Shown piece after piece: positions 8,979 through 17,257 of a DNA stretch of 64,000 nt. Location: the NCBI RefSeq assembly GCF_002927275.1, contig NZ_PRKW01000002.1:372001-436000 (forward strand), written 5' to 3'. The first letter of the stretch is position 1. The number at the start of each line of letters is the position of its first letter. A program made the translations under genes and the position numbers. Source of the stretch: Arthrobacter pityocampae (lineage in GTDB: Bacteria > Actinomycetota > Actinomycetes > Actinomycetales > Micrococcaceae). The notes beneath the pieces are model-generated. The model saw only the letters and a list, made by a program, of their open reading frames with translations. It did not search any database and was not told where the DNA came from.

Positions 8979-9557
8979 ATGACGGCTGCACCGGCTCGAC
9001 GGGTCCTCTTCCATGGCGTGACCGGCAGCGGGAAGACCTCGGCGGCCCAGGCCTATGCCGCCGTCGCCGGTGTCCCCGCGTTCTCGGCCGATGACGACCT
9101 CGGCTGGCTCCCCGGCTGGAGCGGCCGACCCATCGAGGACCAGTACGGGATCGCGGCCGGGATTGCCGCCCAGGACCGTTGGGCCCTGGACAGCGCGTAC
9201 TCGTCCTGGCGGGACATCATTCTGGCCCGAGCCGAGCTGATCGTGTTTCTCGATTACCCCAGATGGCTCTCGCTGGGACGCCTCACCCGCCGGACCATCC
9301 GAAGGATCATCCGCAGGGACCTGGTGTGCAACGGCAACATCGAAACGCTCCGCCGCGCCCTCACGAAGGACTCGATCATCCTCTGGCACTTCAGGAGCTT
9401 CGCCAGCAAACGGGAGGCGATCGAGCGGATCCGGGCCGATGCGTCGATGCCTCCCGCCCTGTCCTTTGGACGGCCACGTGAGCTCGCTGTATGGCTGGCA
9501 GCCGGCGCCCCGAGACCGCCCCTGTCGAACGTATCCCGCAGGGACAATGAGGCATGA
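8979..9557 (+). CDS. P-loop nucleoside/adenylate kinase-like protein
   Basis: A 192-residue P-loop ATPase of the small AAA/FlaR-like ('DNA topology modulation') group. Walker A is seen as GVTGSGKTS near residue 13; DDLGWLPGW and the Walker-B-like strand LIVFLDYPRW follow, then an Arg-rich lid (RRTIRRIIRRD). This layout is kinase-like but the substrate is unknown. The ATG at 8979 was preferred to an upstream TTG at 8955. The stop overlaps the grpB-like start by 4 bp (ATGA), so the two are translationally coupled. Confidence 0.8.
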   Translation: MTAAPARRVLFHGVTGSGKTSAAQAYAAVAGVPAFSADDDLGWLPGWSGRPIEDQYGIAAGIAAQDRWALDSAYSSWRDIILARAELIVFLDYPRWLSLGRLTRRTIRRIIRRDLVCNGNIETLRRALTKDSIILWHFRSFASKREAIERIRADASMPPALSFGRPRELAVWLAAGAPRPPLSNVSRRDNEA

Positions 9558-10138
9558 GCTCGGGCCCGGAAACCGTCCGGTACAGCGCCGGCATCATCCT
9601 CGAACCGCATTCACCGGACTGGGCACGCCAGTTCCGGGCTGTCGCCGATGCCCTGGAGGTTGCTCTGTCCGGCCTGCTGATCGTCTCGATCGAGCACGTC
9701 GGCTCGACGGCCATCCCGGACCTGCCGGCCAAGCCCATCCTCGATATCGACATCATCGTTCAGCGCGATGTGGTCCCCGCGGCGATCGAAGCGCTCGAAC
9801 GCGCGGGCTACGCCCACCGGGGCGACCTCGGGGTACCGGACCGCGCAGCGTTCGCGGCACCGGATGAGACCCCATCCCGCAATGTTTACCTCTGTGTGGA
9901 CGGGACGCTCCACCTCCGCAACCACCTGGCGGTGCGGGCAGCGCTCCTCACACACCCCGCACTTCGGGACCGGTACGGCGCGGTCAAGCGACAGCTGGCG
10001 GGCGACCCGTCCATGAACATTCACCGCTATGTAGCGGGCAAGTCCGCCGTCCTGCGGGACATCCTGGCCGTCTCTGACCTCACCGCCGAGGAGAAGGACG
10101 AGATCTATGACCTGAACACGCGGTCACAATCCGGATGA
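9554..10138 (+). CDS. GrpB family protein (UPF0157)
   Basis: A 194-residue nucleotidyltransferase-fold protein of the GrpB/UPF0157 family. Family hallmarks are IEHVGSTAIPDLPAKPILDI and the paired acidic residues in DIDIIV, then RNVYLCVDG and HLRNHLAVRAAL. Some GrpB-like domains are fused to dephospho-CoA kinase, but most free-standing ones have no proven reaction. It overlaps the preceding P-loop kinase gene by 4 bp, and such pairs often act together on nucleotides; that is inference. Confidence 0.88.
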   Translation: MSSGPETVRYSAGIILEPHSPDWARQFRAVADALEVALSGLLIVSIEHVGSTAIPDLPAKPILDIDIIVQRDVVPAAIEALERAGYAHRGDLGVPDRAAFAAPDETPSRNVYLCVDGTLHLRNHLAVRAALLTHPALRDRYGAVKRQLAGDPSMNIHRYVAGKSAVLRDILAVSDLTAEEKDEIYDLNTRSQSG

Positions 10139-10162
10139 TGACTCCCCTATAGCCTGAGCCCC

Positions 10163-11536
10163 GTGAAGGAACCCGTGGAGCCCCTGATACCAGCCGACGT
10201 CGTCGTCGTCGGCACGAGCACGATCGTGCCGGACGCAACTCGTCCCGTTGCGGCGATCGTCGGTCAGGACTCCAGCGTGCGCTGGGTGGTGTGGCCTGAA
10301 GCCGACATGCCCGAGCGGAGCGTCGAAAGACCACGCGTATGGCCCACCCCCAACGGAGCATGGCTCATCTATGAGACAGAGGACACCGAGGATCCTACGG
10401 ACCTCGCCGAGCGGTCTACCGTCTTCATCGCGCGTGACGGCCGCGTCGCGAACTTCGCACTCCGTGCCGGTTGGCCGGTCGGTGCCGATGATGACGGCCT
10501 CTGGATCGGTGATCCTCGCACTGCCTCGGAATGGATGGGAGCACCGGATGCGCCCGGGCGGGCGCAGGACGATCTCGGCGCCGCGGGTGTCCATCCTGAA
10601 CGTCTGGACTGGATGCCTCCGGAACCGTTCTGGCCCGGCGAACCTCCGCAGGAGCCCGACGTCTCGCCCCATACATCAGAGATCGAGATGCAGGCCCGCC
10701 ACGGTGACGATACGGAGCGGCCCATCACCGGCCTGACCGGAGCGCGTACCCATTACGCGGACCGTGCGGGGAATGGCGACGCTGCCCCTGGTGCCCCGCT
10801 GTCGACCCCCGAGACAGAACTCGTGTGGCTGCAGACGGATGGCTCGCGCGCGCTGATTCTCGTCGATCACCTCGTCCACCAGGTGCGCCTGAAGGGGACG
10901 CAGCTGACGGTGCAGTATTACCCCACTGGGCCGCACCAAGTCTTCGATCAGCACCATCGCAACTGGAATTTGGCCTATGAGGCACGCGAGATCACCGTCG
11001 ACGTGAAGGACGGACTGCCGGACAGGATCGACACCGATCTCTTGCCTTCCCGTGCCGTGCCCACCGAAGCGAACGACTACGCCGCGGAAGACGCCGACGA
11101 CGAACGCCATCGACGTGCTGTGGCGTCCTGGTCGAATCGGCTCGATCTGGCTGGAGTCGAGGGCACCCGCTGGCCCTTGGTGGAGTCCAGTGATGCGGCC
11201 CGTGAGCTGGCAGTCACCCATCTCCGGGTGCGGTTCGAAGGCCTCGATGCTCCACTCGTCATCTGGACGAGCGATCATCCGGGGTACCGCAGGGCGCACA
11301 GCGAGTACCGGAACGTGGAGATCACCGTCCAGGGAGAATGGCCGGCAACGGTGGTCGTCGTGTCGTTCGAACACCACATCGTTCCCCATGCGCGCTTACG
11401 TAGGAGATATCGGGTGTTCGACGACGCCGGACGCCCGCGCACGTGGGCGTACGCGACCGTCCACCTGGACGAGGACCTGTACACCGGCGCTTTCCCGCCC
11501 CGGTCGGCAGCGATCAACGGCGTCCTCGATATCTGA
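10163..11536 (+). CDS. hypothetical protein, no recognised family
   Basis: A 457-residue soluble protein that I do not recognise. It is rich in Trp, Asp and Pro and in short beta-strand-like segments (VRWVVWPEADMP, TVFIARDGRVANFAL, RALILVDHLVHQVRL, VVVVSFEHHIVPHARL), suggesting a mostly beta fold. No Cys cluster, signal peptide or helix of membrane length is present. A charged, probably disordered stretch lies around residues 130-210. It starts 24 bp after the GrpB-like gene and precedes a second P-loop kinase, so it may belong to the same transcription unit. Confidence 0.7.
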   Translation: MKEPVEPLIPADVVVVGTSTIVPDATRPVAAIVGQDSSVRWVVWPEADMPERSVERPRVWPTPNGAWLIYETEDTEDPTDLAERSTVFIARDGRVANFALRAGWPVGADDDGLWIGDPRTASEWMGAPDAPGRAQDDLGAAGVHPERLDWMPPEPFWPGEPPQEPDVSPHTSEIEMQARHGDDTERPITGLTGARTHYADRAGNGDAAPGAPLSTPETELVWLQTDGSRALILVDHLVHQVRLKGTQLTVQYYPTGPHQVFDQHHRNWNLAYEAREITVDVKDGLPDRIDTDLLPSRAVPTEANDYAAEDADDERHRRAVASWSNRLDLAGVEGTRWPLVESSDAARELAVTHLRVRFEGLDAPLVIWTSDHPGYRRAHSEYRNVEITVQGEWPATVVVVSFEHHIVPHARLRRRYRVFDDAGRPRTWAYATVHLDEDLYTGAFPPRSAAINGVLDI

Positions 11537-11593
11537 ACGGGTTCCTCTCGACCGGTGGGAAGGTCGACGCACCGGACATGGGAGGGTGGTGGC

Positions 11594-12136
11594 ATGACAT
11601 CGACGCCGACGCTCCATCTGATGGTCGGACTTCCGGGCGTCGGAAAGACGACGCTCGCACGCACGATCGAAGACCAGTCGGGTGCGCTCCGGCTTACCCC
11701 CGACGATTGGATGCAGCCCCTCTTCGGTGAATCGGACGCCGACGGCAAGCGTGACGTACTCGAGGGCCGTTTCATCTGGCTTGCCGACCGAGCGGTTCGC
11801 AGCGGCGTCTCGGTGGTCCTGGATTTCGGCTTCTGGTCACCGGATGAGCGCTATACCCTCCGCGACCTCGCAGAACGGGCAGGAGCCGAATTCGCGCTCC
11901 ATTACGTCGTGCTGCCGGAGGACGAGCGACGGTCCCGTGCCGATCAGCGCTGGATCGGCGGGGACGGCGCCACCTTCGAGCTGAGCCCTGAAGATCATGA
12001 CCGCTTCGCAGCAGCTTTCTCTGAGCCTGACAAAGAGGAACTGCACGGTGGCTCGATCCCTCCCCCTCCGTCGCCTTTCCTCAGCTGGCCGGCGTGGGCG
12101 TCCTGGCGGTGGCCTTCACTGCCTCTTGTGGGCTGA
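11594..12136 (+). CDS. AAA/zeta-toxin-like P-loop kinase
   Basis: A 180-residue small ATP-binding protein. Walker A is GLPGVGKTT at residues ~12-20, followed by LTPDDWMQPLFG, a strand VVLDFGFWSPDER (Walker-B-like Asp) and an Arg-rich lid (DERRSRADQRW). The Trp/Pro-rich tail is typical of stand-alone actinobacterial members and need not mean a frameshift. These proteins phosphorylate small metabolites or antibiotics; the substrate here is unknown. No antitoxin is adjacent. The start follows GGGAGGG by about 7 bases. Confidence 0.78.
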   Translation: MTSTPTLHLMVGLPGVGKTTLARTIEDQSGALRLTPDDWMQPLFGESDADGKRDVLEGRFIWLADRAVRSGVSVVLDFGFWSPDERYTLRDLAERAGAEFALHYVVLPEDERRSRADQRWIGGDGATFELSPEDHDRFAAAFSEPDKEELHGGSIPPPPSPFLSWPAWASWRWPSLPLVG

Positions 12137-12147
12137 AAAGGAGAAAC

Positions 12148-12870
12148 ATGCACATCATTTCGGTTGCTTTCGAATCAGAGGATCTTCTCCGTGCAGAGTC
12201 GTTCTACGGCTCCGTGCTCGGGCTTCCCACAACCCGCCAGAACAACACGCTCACTATCCGAGCCGGCGCATCGAAGCTCATCCTCCGCCAGGGGCCGACC
12301 GGCCCCGGCAAGCAGCACCTTGCGTTCACCATTCCGCGATCGATGTTCGACAGCGCCAAGCAATGGGCCTCCGACCGTGTGCCGCTCCTCCGCGATGCCG
12401 AAGGACGCGACGAATTCGAGACGTCCGCCCACTGGAACGCCCATTCCCTCTACTTCACGGACCCGGAGGGAAACATTCTCGAATTTATCATTCGCCGGGA
12501 CATCGTCGATCACCGCACCGACTCGTTCGGCGCCGCGCACATCCGAAGCATCAGCGAAGTCGGGATGGCGGTCGACGACGTGCCAGACGCCGCAGCACAA
12601 ATCAAGTCCATGTTCGACATCGACACCTATGGGAGTGGAGCACCGACGTTCCAACCTGTCGGAGACGTGGAAGGACTCCTGATACTCGTCAACCCCGGCC
12701 GGCACTGGTTCCCGACCGCCACGCCGAGCAGCACCGACGCCCTGACCGTCACCATCGACAGCGCCATCGCGGCAACACTGGACATCAGCCCCGGGATCAC
12801 GATCCACTCGACCCCCGACCTGTCGAAGACGTCCCTCTCCAGAACGCATCGAAAGAGCGACTCGCTGTAA
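12148..12870 (+). CDS. VOC (glyoxalase/dioxygenase-fold) family protein
   Basis: A 240-residue protein with two tandem beta-alpha-beta-beta-beta modules. The first is complete (MHIISVAFESEDLLRAESFY, GKQHLAFTIP, HSLYFTDPEGNILEFII) with the usual His and Glu metal ligands. The second (ISEVGMAVDDVPDAAAQIKS) is more diverged. VOC enzymes include glyoxalases, dioxygenases and antibiotic-binding proteins; none of these can be singled out. AAAGGAG precedes the ATG at ideal spacing. It starts 11 bp after the P-loop kinase gene and is probably cotranscribed. Confidence 0.82.
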   Translation: MHIISVAFESEDLLRAESFYGSVLGLPTTRQNNTLTIRAGASKLILRQGPTGPGKQHLAFTIPRSMFDSAKQWASDRVPLLRDAEGRDEFETSAHWNAHSLYFTDPEGNILEFIIRRDIVDHRTDSFGAAHIRSISEVGMAVDDVPDAAAQIKSMFDIDTYGSGAPTFQPVGDVEGLLILVNPGRHWFPTATPSSTDALTVTIDSAIAATLDISPGITIHSTPDLSKTSLSRTHRKSDSL

Positions 12871-12901
12871 GGAACCGCGTCGAATCTGCCAGGCCGCAGG
12901 T

Positions 12902-13327
12902 TCACCGCTGATGCTCCGCCGCCGATCGCGTACAGGGAAGGTTCCTGATCAGGTCTGCGAGACGATCGATGTCGGCTGCGACCATCGTGATGTCCCGGGC
13001 GAAGTCCTCATCGCTGGTCCCCATCTGACGAAGGGTGAAGATCACTTCGGCGCCGTCCGGGTGGGAGAGAACGCGCATCGGGTTGGTGATGATGTCCCCC
13101 GACGGCAGGACGACGTCGTGATCGAGGACCCCGAACCGGTTCCGTTCCACGAATCGGATCCGAACTTTTCCCATCGGTGAGTCAACGACCAGCTCCCCGC
13201 CTTCCTGCACCGGCTCAGACCGCGCGAGACCGGCCGCCCACATGGGTAAGTTGCCGACGTCCGCCGCGAAATCGTAGACAGTCGTCGGGGATGCCGTGAT
13301 GACCCGGCTCACGTGGTGACTCCTCAT
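12902..13327 (-). CDS. SRPBCC family protein
   Basis: A 141-residue START/Bet v1-like protein: MRSHHVSRVITASPTTVYDF opens the first strand and helix, PMWAAGLARSEP follows, and a long C-terminal helix (DEDFARDITMVAADIDRLAD) closes the ligand cavity. Polyketide-cyclase-like proteins of this type bind hydrophobic ligands. It is convergent with the VOC gene. No operon partner is visible, and the ligand is unknown. Confidence 0.78.
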   Translation of the reverse strand: MRSHHVSRVITASPTTVYDFAADVGNLPMWAAGLARSEPVQEGGELVVDSPMGKVRIRFVERNRFGVLDHDVVLPSGDIITNPMRVLSHPDGAEVIFTLRQMGTSDEDFARDITMVAADIDRLADLIRNLPCTRSAAEHQR

Positions 13328-13503
13328 GGGTCAAGCCATACACCGTGGCTCACCTTCCTGTACATGCTGACAGCGTCGACATGCCTGTTCCTCACAGGAA
13401 TGACGTGCGTGGCTCGAGGCGCATACCCGAGCACCTCCCACGGAGCAGGGAGAGCTATGCAGCTGGGGCGGATAGGCTTTCCGAAGCCGACAGAAGGGGC
13501 AGC

Positions 13504-13908
13504 ATGCCGCACTCACGCACTGACGAGGACCGGGCCATCATCATGGAAGCCGCCCGCAGCATCATGGTCCACACTGCCCGCCGACAGGAACTGATCACGT
13601 ACGCGGAGCTGACCCGACAGATCAGCAAGGACACCGGCGCGGAACCGTTCGACGTCACCCTGGACGCCGGACGCGATGCCCTCGGCGCCCTCCTCGCCGA
13701 CGTCGTGAAGGACGACCTCCTGCACAGCCGGTTCATGCTCTCCTCGGTCGCGACCCTCTCGGAAGCGGAACGGGAGCCCGGCAGCGAGTTCTACATCCTC
13801 GCCGAGCACCTCGGCCACCTCGAACCGGACGCCTCAGGTGAGAGGAAGTACGCGTTCTGGGCCGAGCAGCTGAAACTGACCCACGACCACTACAAGCGTC
13901 GGATCTAG
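13504..13908 (+). CDS. conserved hypothetical protein
   Basis: A 134-residue mostly helical cytoplasmic protein. Segments such as ARRQELITYAELTRQISKDTG resemble the MGMT-like or HNH-accessory 'TYGELA' opening seen in several small Arthrobacter proteins, but I cannot assign a family. No Cys cluster, membrane helix or signal peptide is present. AGAAGGGG precedes the ATG. The frame continues upstream to 13345 without a ribosome site, so 13504 was chosen. Confidence 0.65.
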   Translation: MPHSRTDEDRAIIMEAARSIMVHTARRQELITYAELTRQISKDTGAEPFDVTLDAGRDALGALLADVVKDDLLHSRFMLSSVATLSEAEREPGSEFYILAEHLGHLEPDASGERKYAFWAEQLKLTHDHYKRRI

Positions 13909-13994
13909 AGCGTCACGCCTGGTGATGCTTCTGCGCTACGGTCGCACGTCCCCGACGCCGATGCGTTGAACGGGCCGGGCCCGGCGCCCGGGTG

Positions 13995-14612
13995 CTACCG
14001 GTCCGGGCTGCCATCGGCGCGGAGCGGACGCCCGTAGGGGTAGTCCGCCCACACTCCGATTGCCGCACGTGCGCCCCGCTCGGTGGCCTGGAGGTCCGCA
14101 GGGTAGCGGGCACCCTTGAGCTCTGCGTCGAGGTTCACGTCGTGACGGACCGTCCCGTCTGCATACCGGACATCGAAAGCGAGGTACGTGCGGGGCACGA
14201 TCCTTCGCAGGATGAGGGTCCGGTGTTCTTCGGTCACACGGGTGGCCCTGACGGCGACGACCGCCTTTGCCCGGGCATGCTTCTCGCGCTCCTCCGCCAT
14301 GAACTGGATCCAGTCGGGCCCGTCGACTGGCATCCCGTAGCTGTCGGCGATCCACGGTCCAGTGCCGGTTTCCGGCGTGTGCTCCATCATTCCGGCCTCG
14401 GTGACGGCGAAGTCCGCCGCCGACCCCCGGTACATGACCTTCACCAGGTCGATGTCCTGGTCGACGGTGCCGTCGGACCGGAGGACGTCGTAGCTGAAGG
14501 CGCGCTCTCGACGGTGCCGCCAGCGGGAGCGCCGGTAGTAGGCCGTCGCGCGAAATGCCCGGGGTTCACGATCTCGCAGCGCCTCCGCGCTGCCAGCGGC
14601 CCGGTTCTTCAT
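13995..14612 (-). CDS. unknown protein, fourth gene of the NAD salvage operon
   Basis: A 205-residue soluble protein I do not recognise. Two internally similar segments stand out: FSYDVLRSDGTVDQDIDLVK near residue 40 and LAFDVRYADGTVRHDVNLDA near residue 148, which suggests a duplicated beta-hairpin. No metal-binding cluster, P-loop or signal peptide is visible. Its ATG (14612) overlaps the stop of the Nudix regulator gene by 4 bp (ATGA), the same junction type used between the other three genes of the operon, so it should be cotranscribed and translationally coupled with them. A role in NAD or nicotinamide metabolism is inference only. Confidence 0.75.
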   Translation of the reverse strand: MKNRAAGSAEALRDREPRAFRATAYYRRSRWRHRRERAFSYDVLRSDGTVDQDIDLVKVMYRGSAADFAVTEAGMMEHTPETGTGPWIADSYGMPVDGPDWIQFMAEEREKHARAKAVVAVRATRVTEEHRTLILRRIVPRTYLAFDVRYADGTVRHDVNLDAELKGARYPADLQATERGARAAIGVWADYPYGRPLRADGSPDR

Positions 14613-15358
14613 CGTTCCGGCCCCGTGGTGGGCCGCGTCATCGGCGGGCTGAGGTACTCGTCCTTGACGGTGAATACCGAGGCGGGCGCGCCCTTGGAGC
14701 GGGTGACCTTCCGGCCGGTGTCGGTCAGGGCCCCGGTCATCTTGCGGGTGAAGTTGCCGGCGTCGAGCTTCGCGGTGTTCCAGACGGCCTCGTAGACGTG
14801 GCGCAGCTGGTAGAGGGCGAACTCCTCGGGCAGGAGCTTCGCCGCGGTCAGGGTGTACTCGATCCTCCCGGCGAGGCGCTCGAGTGCGGTGGTGAGGATG
14901 TCGCGGTGGTCGAAGGCGAGCTCCTCGTCGGCGAGCACCGCGTGGACGGGGTACCAGTGCGCCGAGGCGGCGTCGCTGCCGGGGTTGAGTTCGGGCAGGG
15001 TGCGGCCGTCGGTGGCGAGCAGCGCCAGATGAGCGACGGAGACGACGCGCATGCGCGGATCACGCTTCGGGGAGCTGAAGGTGGCGAGCTGCTCGACATG
15101 GGCGCGGTGTGCCCCGAGGTCCAGCCCGGTCTCCTCCTCGAGTTCCCGCCAGGCTGCTCCCAGCGCGTCCTCCTCGGTTCCGACGAAACCACCCGGCAGG
15201 GCGAGGTCCCCTTCGAAGGGGTGTTCTCCGCGGCGGACGAGCGCCACATGAAGCGTGGACCCGACGACGGCGAACACGACCAGGTCCACTGCCAGCGCGA
15301 CGGACGGGTAGTCGCCGGGCTCGTACTCCTCCAGGAAGCGGTTCTCCCCGAGGCTCAT
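14609..15358 (-). CDS. nrtR: NrtR-type Nudix regulator of NAD metabolism
   Basis: A 249-residue protein with an N-terminal Nudix domain (residues ~20-150) and a C-terminal winged-helix domain (ALYQLRHVYEAVWNTAKLDA, NFTRKM) as in NrtR repressors. The Nudix box GFVGTEEDALGAAWRELEEE is intact, so ADP-ribose hydrolysis may be retained besides ligand sensing. NrtR proteins bind operators of NAD salvage genes and let go on ADP-ribose or related metabolites. It overlaps nadR by 4 bp, and a palindrome stands before pnuC, the first gene. Autoregulation of the operon is strongly suggested. Confidence 0.88.
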   Translation of the reverse strand: MSLGENRFLEEYEPGDYPSVALAVDLVVFAVVGSTLHVALVRRGEHPFEGDLALPGGFVGTEEDALGAAWRELEEETGLDLGAHRAHVEQLATFSSPKRDPRMRVVSVAHLALLATDGRTLPELNPGSDAASAHWYPVHAVLADEELAFDHRDILTTALERLAGRIEYTLTAAKLLPEEFALYQLRHVYEAVWNTAKLDAGNFTRKMTGALTDTGRKVTRSKGAPASVFTVKDEYLSPPMTRPTTGPER

Positions 15359-16464
15359 CGGGCTGCTGCCAGGACGGTGCGGGTCGCCCAGGGCGGGGAG
15401 GCGAAGCGGCTCCTCTGCGCGATGATCGGGTCGATGGTGGACGTCGCCGTCGTCATCCGCCGCTTGTGGTCCCCGGACACGAGGATCCAGGAGTGGCCCG
15501 CGCGGGTCAGTTCCTCCTTGAACCACTCGGTCATCTCCGCCCGACGGTGCTCGCCCTCGCGCCAGCCGTCGTCCTCGAAGGGGACGCCGTCGTGGTCGGT
15601 GATCAGGTAGAGGTCCCGGCGCGGCAGCTGCGTCAGGGCCCGGTAGGAGCCATGACTGCCCTCCCCCAGGTAGTACCGCTCCCACAGGGTGGTCGCGAGG
15701 CTGTCGGTGTCGGCGATGACCAGCGGACACCGGGTGGCGGCCTCGTTCTCCATCTCGTTCTGCCGTTCGCCGATGACGGCGAAATCCTCGGCGGTCCAGA
15801 CGAGATCGGCGACGACCGCGTCGGGGTTCGCGGTCTGCGCCGCGGCGAACTTGTCGTAGGTGTACTGCCGGCCGAACTCGGGGACGTCGAGGAGCTCGGG
15901 GTACCGGCTCCGGTAGTGCGCGGTGAGGGCCGTGGTCAGGGTGCTCGTGCCGGTCGATTCGGCACCGACGACGACGATGCGGACGGCCAGGTCCTGCCGG
16001 GCGGGCCTGATGATGGTCCGCCACGCGGCGGCGAAGTCGTCGCGGCACAGCGTCCCGCTCACCGGATGGGCGGTGCGGGGCGCGTCCACCATGAGGTGCA
16101 CCGCACCGAGGTCGTCCGCCAGTTGCTGCCCGTACTCCTCGGAGCTGAAGACGGCGTCGACGCGCGTGATGCCGTTCATCCTGAGGGCGACCCGCAGCGC
16201 CTCGTCGTGGGCCTTCCAGACGGCTCGTGACTCGTAGTCCACGGGGCAGTCGTTCGGCATGCCGATGACGGTCACGTTCGTCGTTTCGAACTCGGCGGCG
16301 AGCCACTTCACGCGGTCCGCGAGGTCGATGCTCTCGAAGCGGTTGCCGAGGACGACGACGGCGAGCTTCTCGACACGTTCCGCCGCCGTCAGGATGAGGT
16401 GCCGGTGGCCGGCGTGGGGCGGGTAGAACTTCCCGATGATCACCCCCTGGGCGAAGCGGCTCAT
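15355..16464 (-). CDS. nadR: NadR-like NMN adenylyltransferase / nicotinamide riboside kinase
   Basis: A 369-residue bifunctional cytoplasmic enzyme. The N-terminal half is an NMN adenylyltransferase with the nucleotidyltransferase signature GKFYPPHAGHRH (HxGH). The C-terminal half is a nicotinamide riboside kinase with Walker A GAESTGTST near residue 180 and PEFGRQYTYDKFA. It phosphorylates nicotinamide riboside imported by PnuC and adenylates NMN to NAD. No N-terminal helix-turn-helix of the E. coli type is present, which fits control by the separate NrtR protein. It overlaps pnuC and nrtR by 4 bp each. Confidence 0.93.
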   Translation of the reverse strand: MSRFAQGVIIGKFYPPHAGHRHLILTAAERVEKLAVVVLGNRFESIDLADRVKWLAAEFETTNVTVIGMPNDCPVDYESRAVWKAHDEALRVALRMNGITRVDAVFSSEEYGQQLADDLGAVHLMVDAPRTAHPVSGTLCRDDFAAAWRTIIRPARQDLAVRIVVVGAESTGTSTLTTALTAHYRSRYPELLDVPEFGRQYTYDKFAAAQTANPDAVVADLVWTAEDFAVIGERQNEMENEAATRCPLVIADTDSLATTLWERYYLGEGSHGSYRALTQLPRRDLYLITDHDGVPFEDDGWREGEHRRAEMTEWFKEELTRAGHSWILVSGDHKRRMTTATSTIDPIIAQRSRFASPPWATRTVLAAAR

Positions 16465-17126
16465 GCCGGCACCTTCTCGGATCCGAGGGCGGGAGCGGAC
16501 GCGGCGTCGGTGCGGGTGCGCTTCCAGTCGATGAGGCCGTAGACGCACAGGGCGGTGAACCCGATGTAGAGGATGGCGGTGAGATTCAGGCCGCGGGAGA
16601 AGTAGAGCGGGACGGACACGAGGTCGATGGCGATCCAGACGTACCAGTGCTGGAAGATCTTCTTGGCCTGCCCGTAGGTCGCCAGCAGTGAGGCGGCGAG
16701 GACGAAGGCGTCCGGCCAGGGCACCTGGGAATCCGTGCCGTGCGTCAGGATCATCGCGATGCCGACGGTCGCAGCGGTGACAGCGCCGATCCCAATGAGG
16801 ATCTCGATGCGGCCGGCGTCCCGGATGGGCAAGTCGCCGGTCACTTCGGTGTCCCGGGCGCCGCGGACCCAGTTGTACCAGCCGTAGACGGCGACGGCGG
16901 CGAACACCGCCTGCAGCAGCGTCTCACCGTAGAGTCCGGCACCGAAGAACAGGATCATGAACGCGATGTTGTTGACGATGCCGACGGGCCAGTTCCAGGC
17001 CCGTTGCCGGGCGACGCCGTACACGCAGGCCGCTCCGGTGACGAAGCCGACGACCTCGATCCAGCTCACCGGCGCCCCCAGCAGTGTCGCTGCCGGTGAG
17101 CTCATCCAGTCCAGTACCGCGTCCAT
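16461..17126 (-). CDS. pnuC: PnuC nicotinamide riboside transporter
   Basis: A 221-residue integral membrane protein with about seven hydrophobic helices. The PnuC hallmarks are the segment WNWPVGIVNNIAF, then LLQAVFAAVAVYGWYNWVRG and WYVWIAIDLVSVPLYF. It takes up nicotinamide riboside by facilitated diffusion, trapped by the downstream NadR kinase. The ATG at 17126 has GAGGAG at good spacing. It is the first gene of the operon, and the operator palindrome lies 14 bp upstream of its start. Confidence 0.93.
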   Translation of the reverse strand: MDAVLDWMSSPAATLLGAPVSWIEVVGFVTGAACVYGVARQRAWNWPVGIVNNIAFMILFFGAGLYGETLLQAVFAAVAVYGWYNWVRGARDTEVTGDLPIRDAGRIEILIGIGAVTAATVGIAMILTHGTDSQVPWPDAFVLAASLLATYGQAKKIFQHWYVWIAIDLVSVPLYFSRGLNLTAILYIGFTALCVYGLIDWKRTRTDAASAPALGSEKVPA

Positions 17127-17139
17127 CGTGTGCTCCTCG

Positions 17140-17162
17140 TTTATTGTCACTCTGACAATAAA
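17140..17162 (-). promoter_or_regulatory. probable NrtR operator
   Basis: A perfect inverted repeat with arms TTTATTGTCA and TGACAATAAA separated by 3 bases, 23 bp in total. Its AT-rich sequence contrasts sharply with the surrounding high-GC DNA. It stands directly upstream of the pnuC ribosome-binding site. Known NrtR sites are AT-rich palindromes with central TGAC/GTCA-type halves, so this is the obvious target of the regulator encoded in the same operon. Binding has not been shown. Confidence 0.82.
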
Positions 17163-17257
17163 CACTGTAGGGCTAATCGGGGAGGATTGGAAGACCCCGG
17201 GGGATGACCGGCCGTTGAGCACTGCCCGTCACAGGATCCCGGGCGTAGCATGCCGCT

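Noticed and set aside
11594-12136. Zeta-type toxin of a toxin-antitoxin pair
   Set aside because: No epsilon-like antitoxin is adjacent, and the motif pattern fits general small-molecule kinases.
12050-12136. Frameshift at the 3' end of the P-loop kinase gene, suggested by its Pro/Trp-rich tail
   Set aside because: Tails with a similar Trp/Pro pattern are, as I recall, normal in this family, and the frame ends cleanly 11 bp before the next gene.
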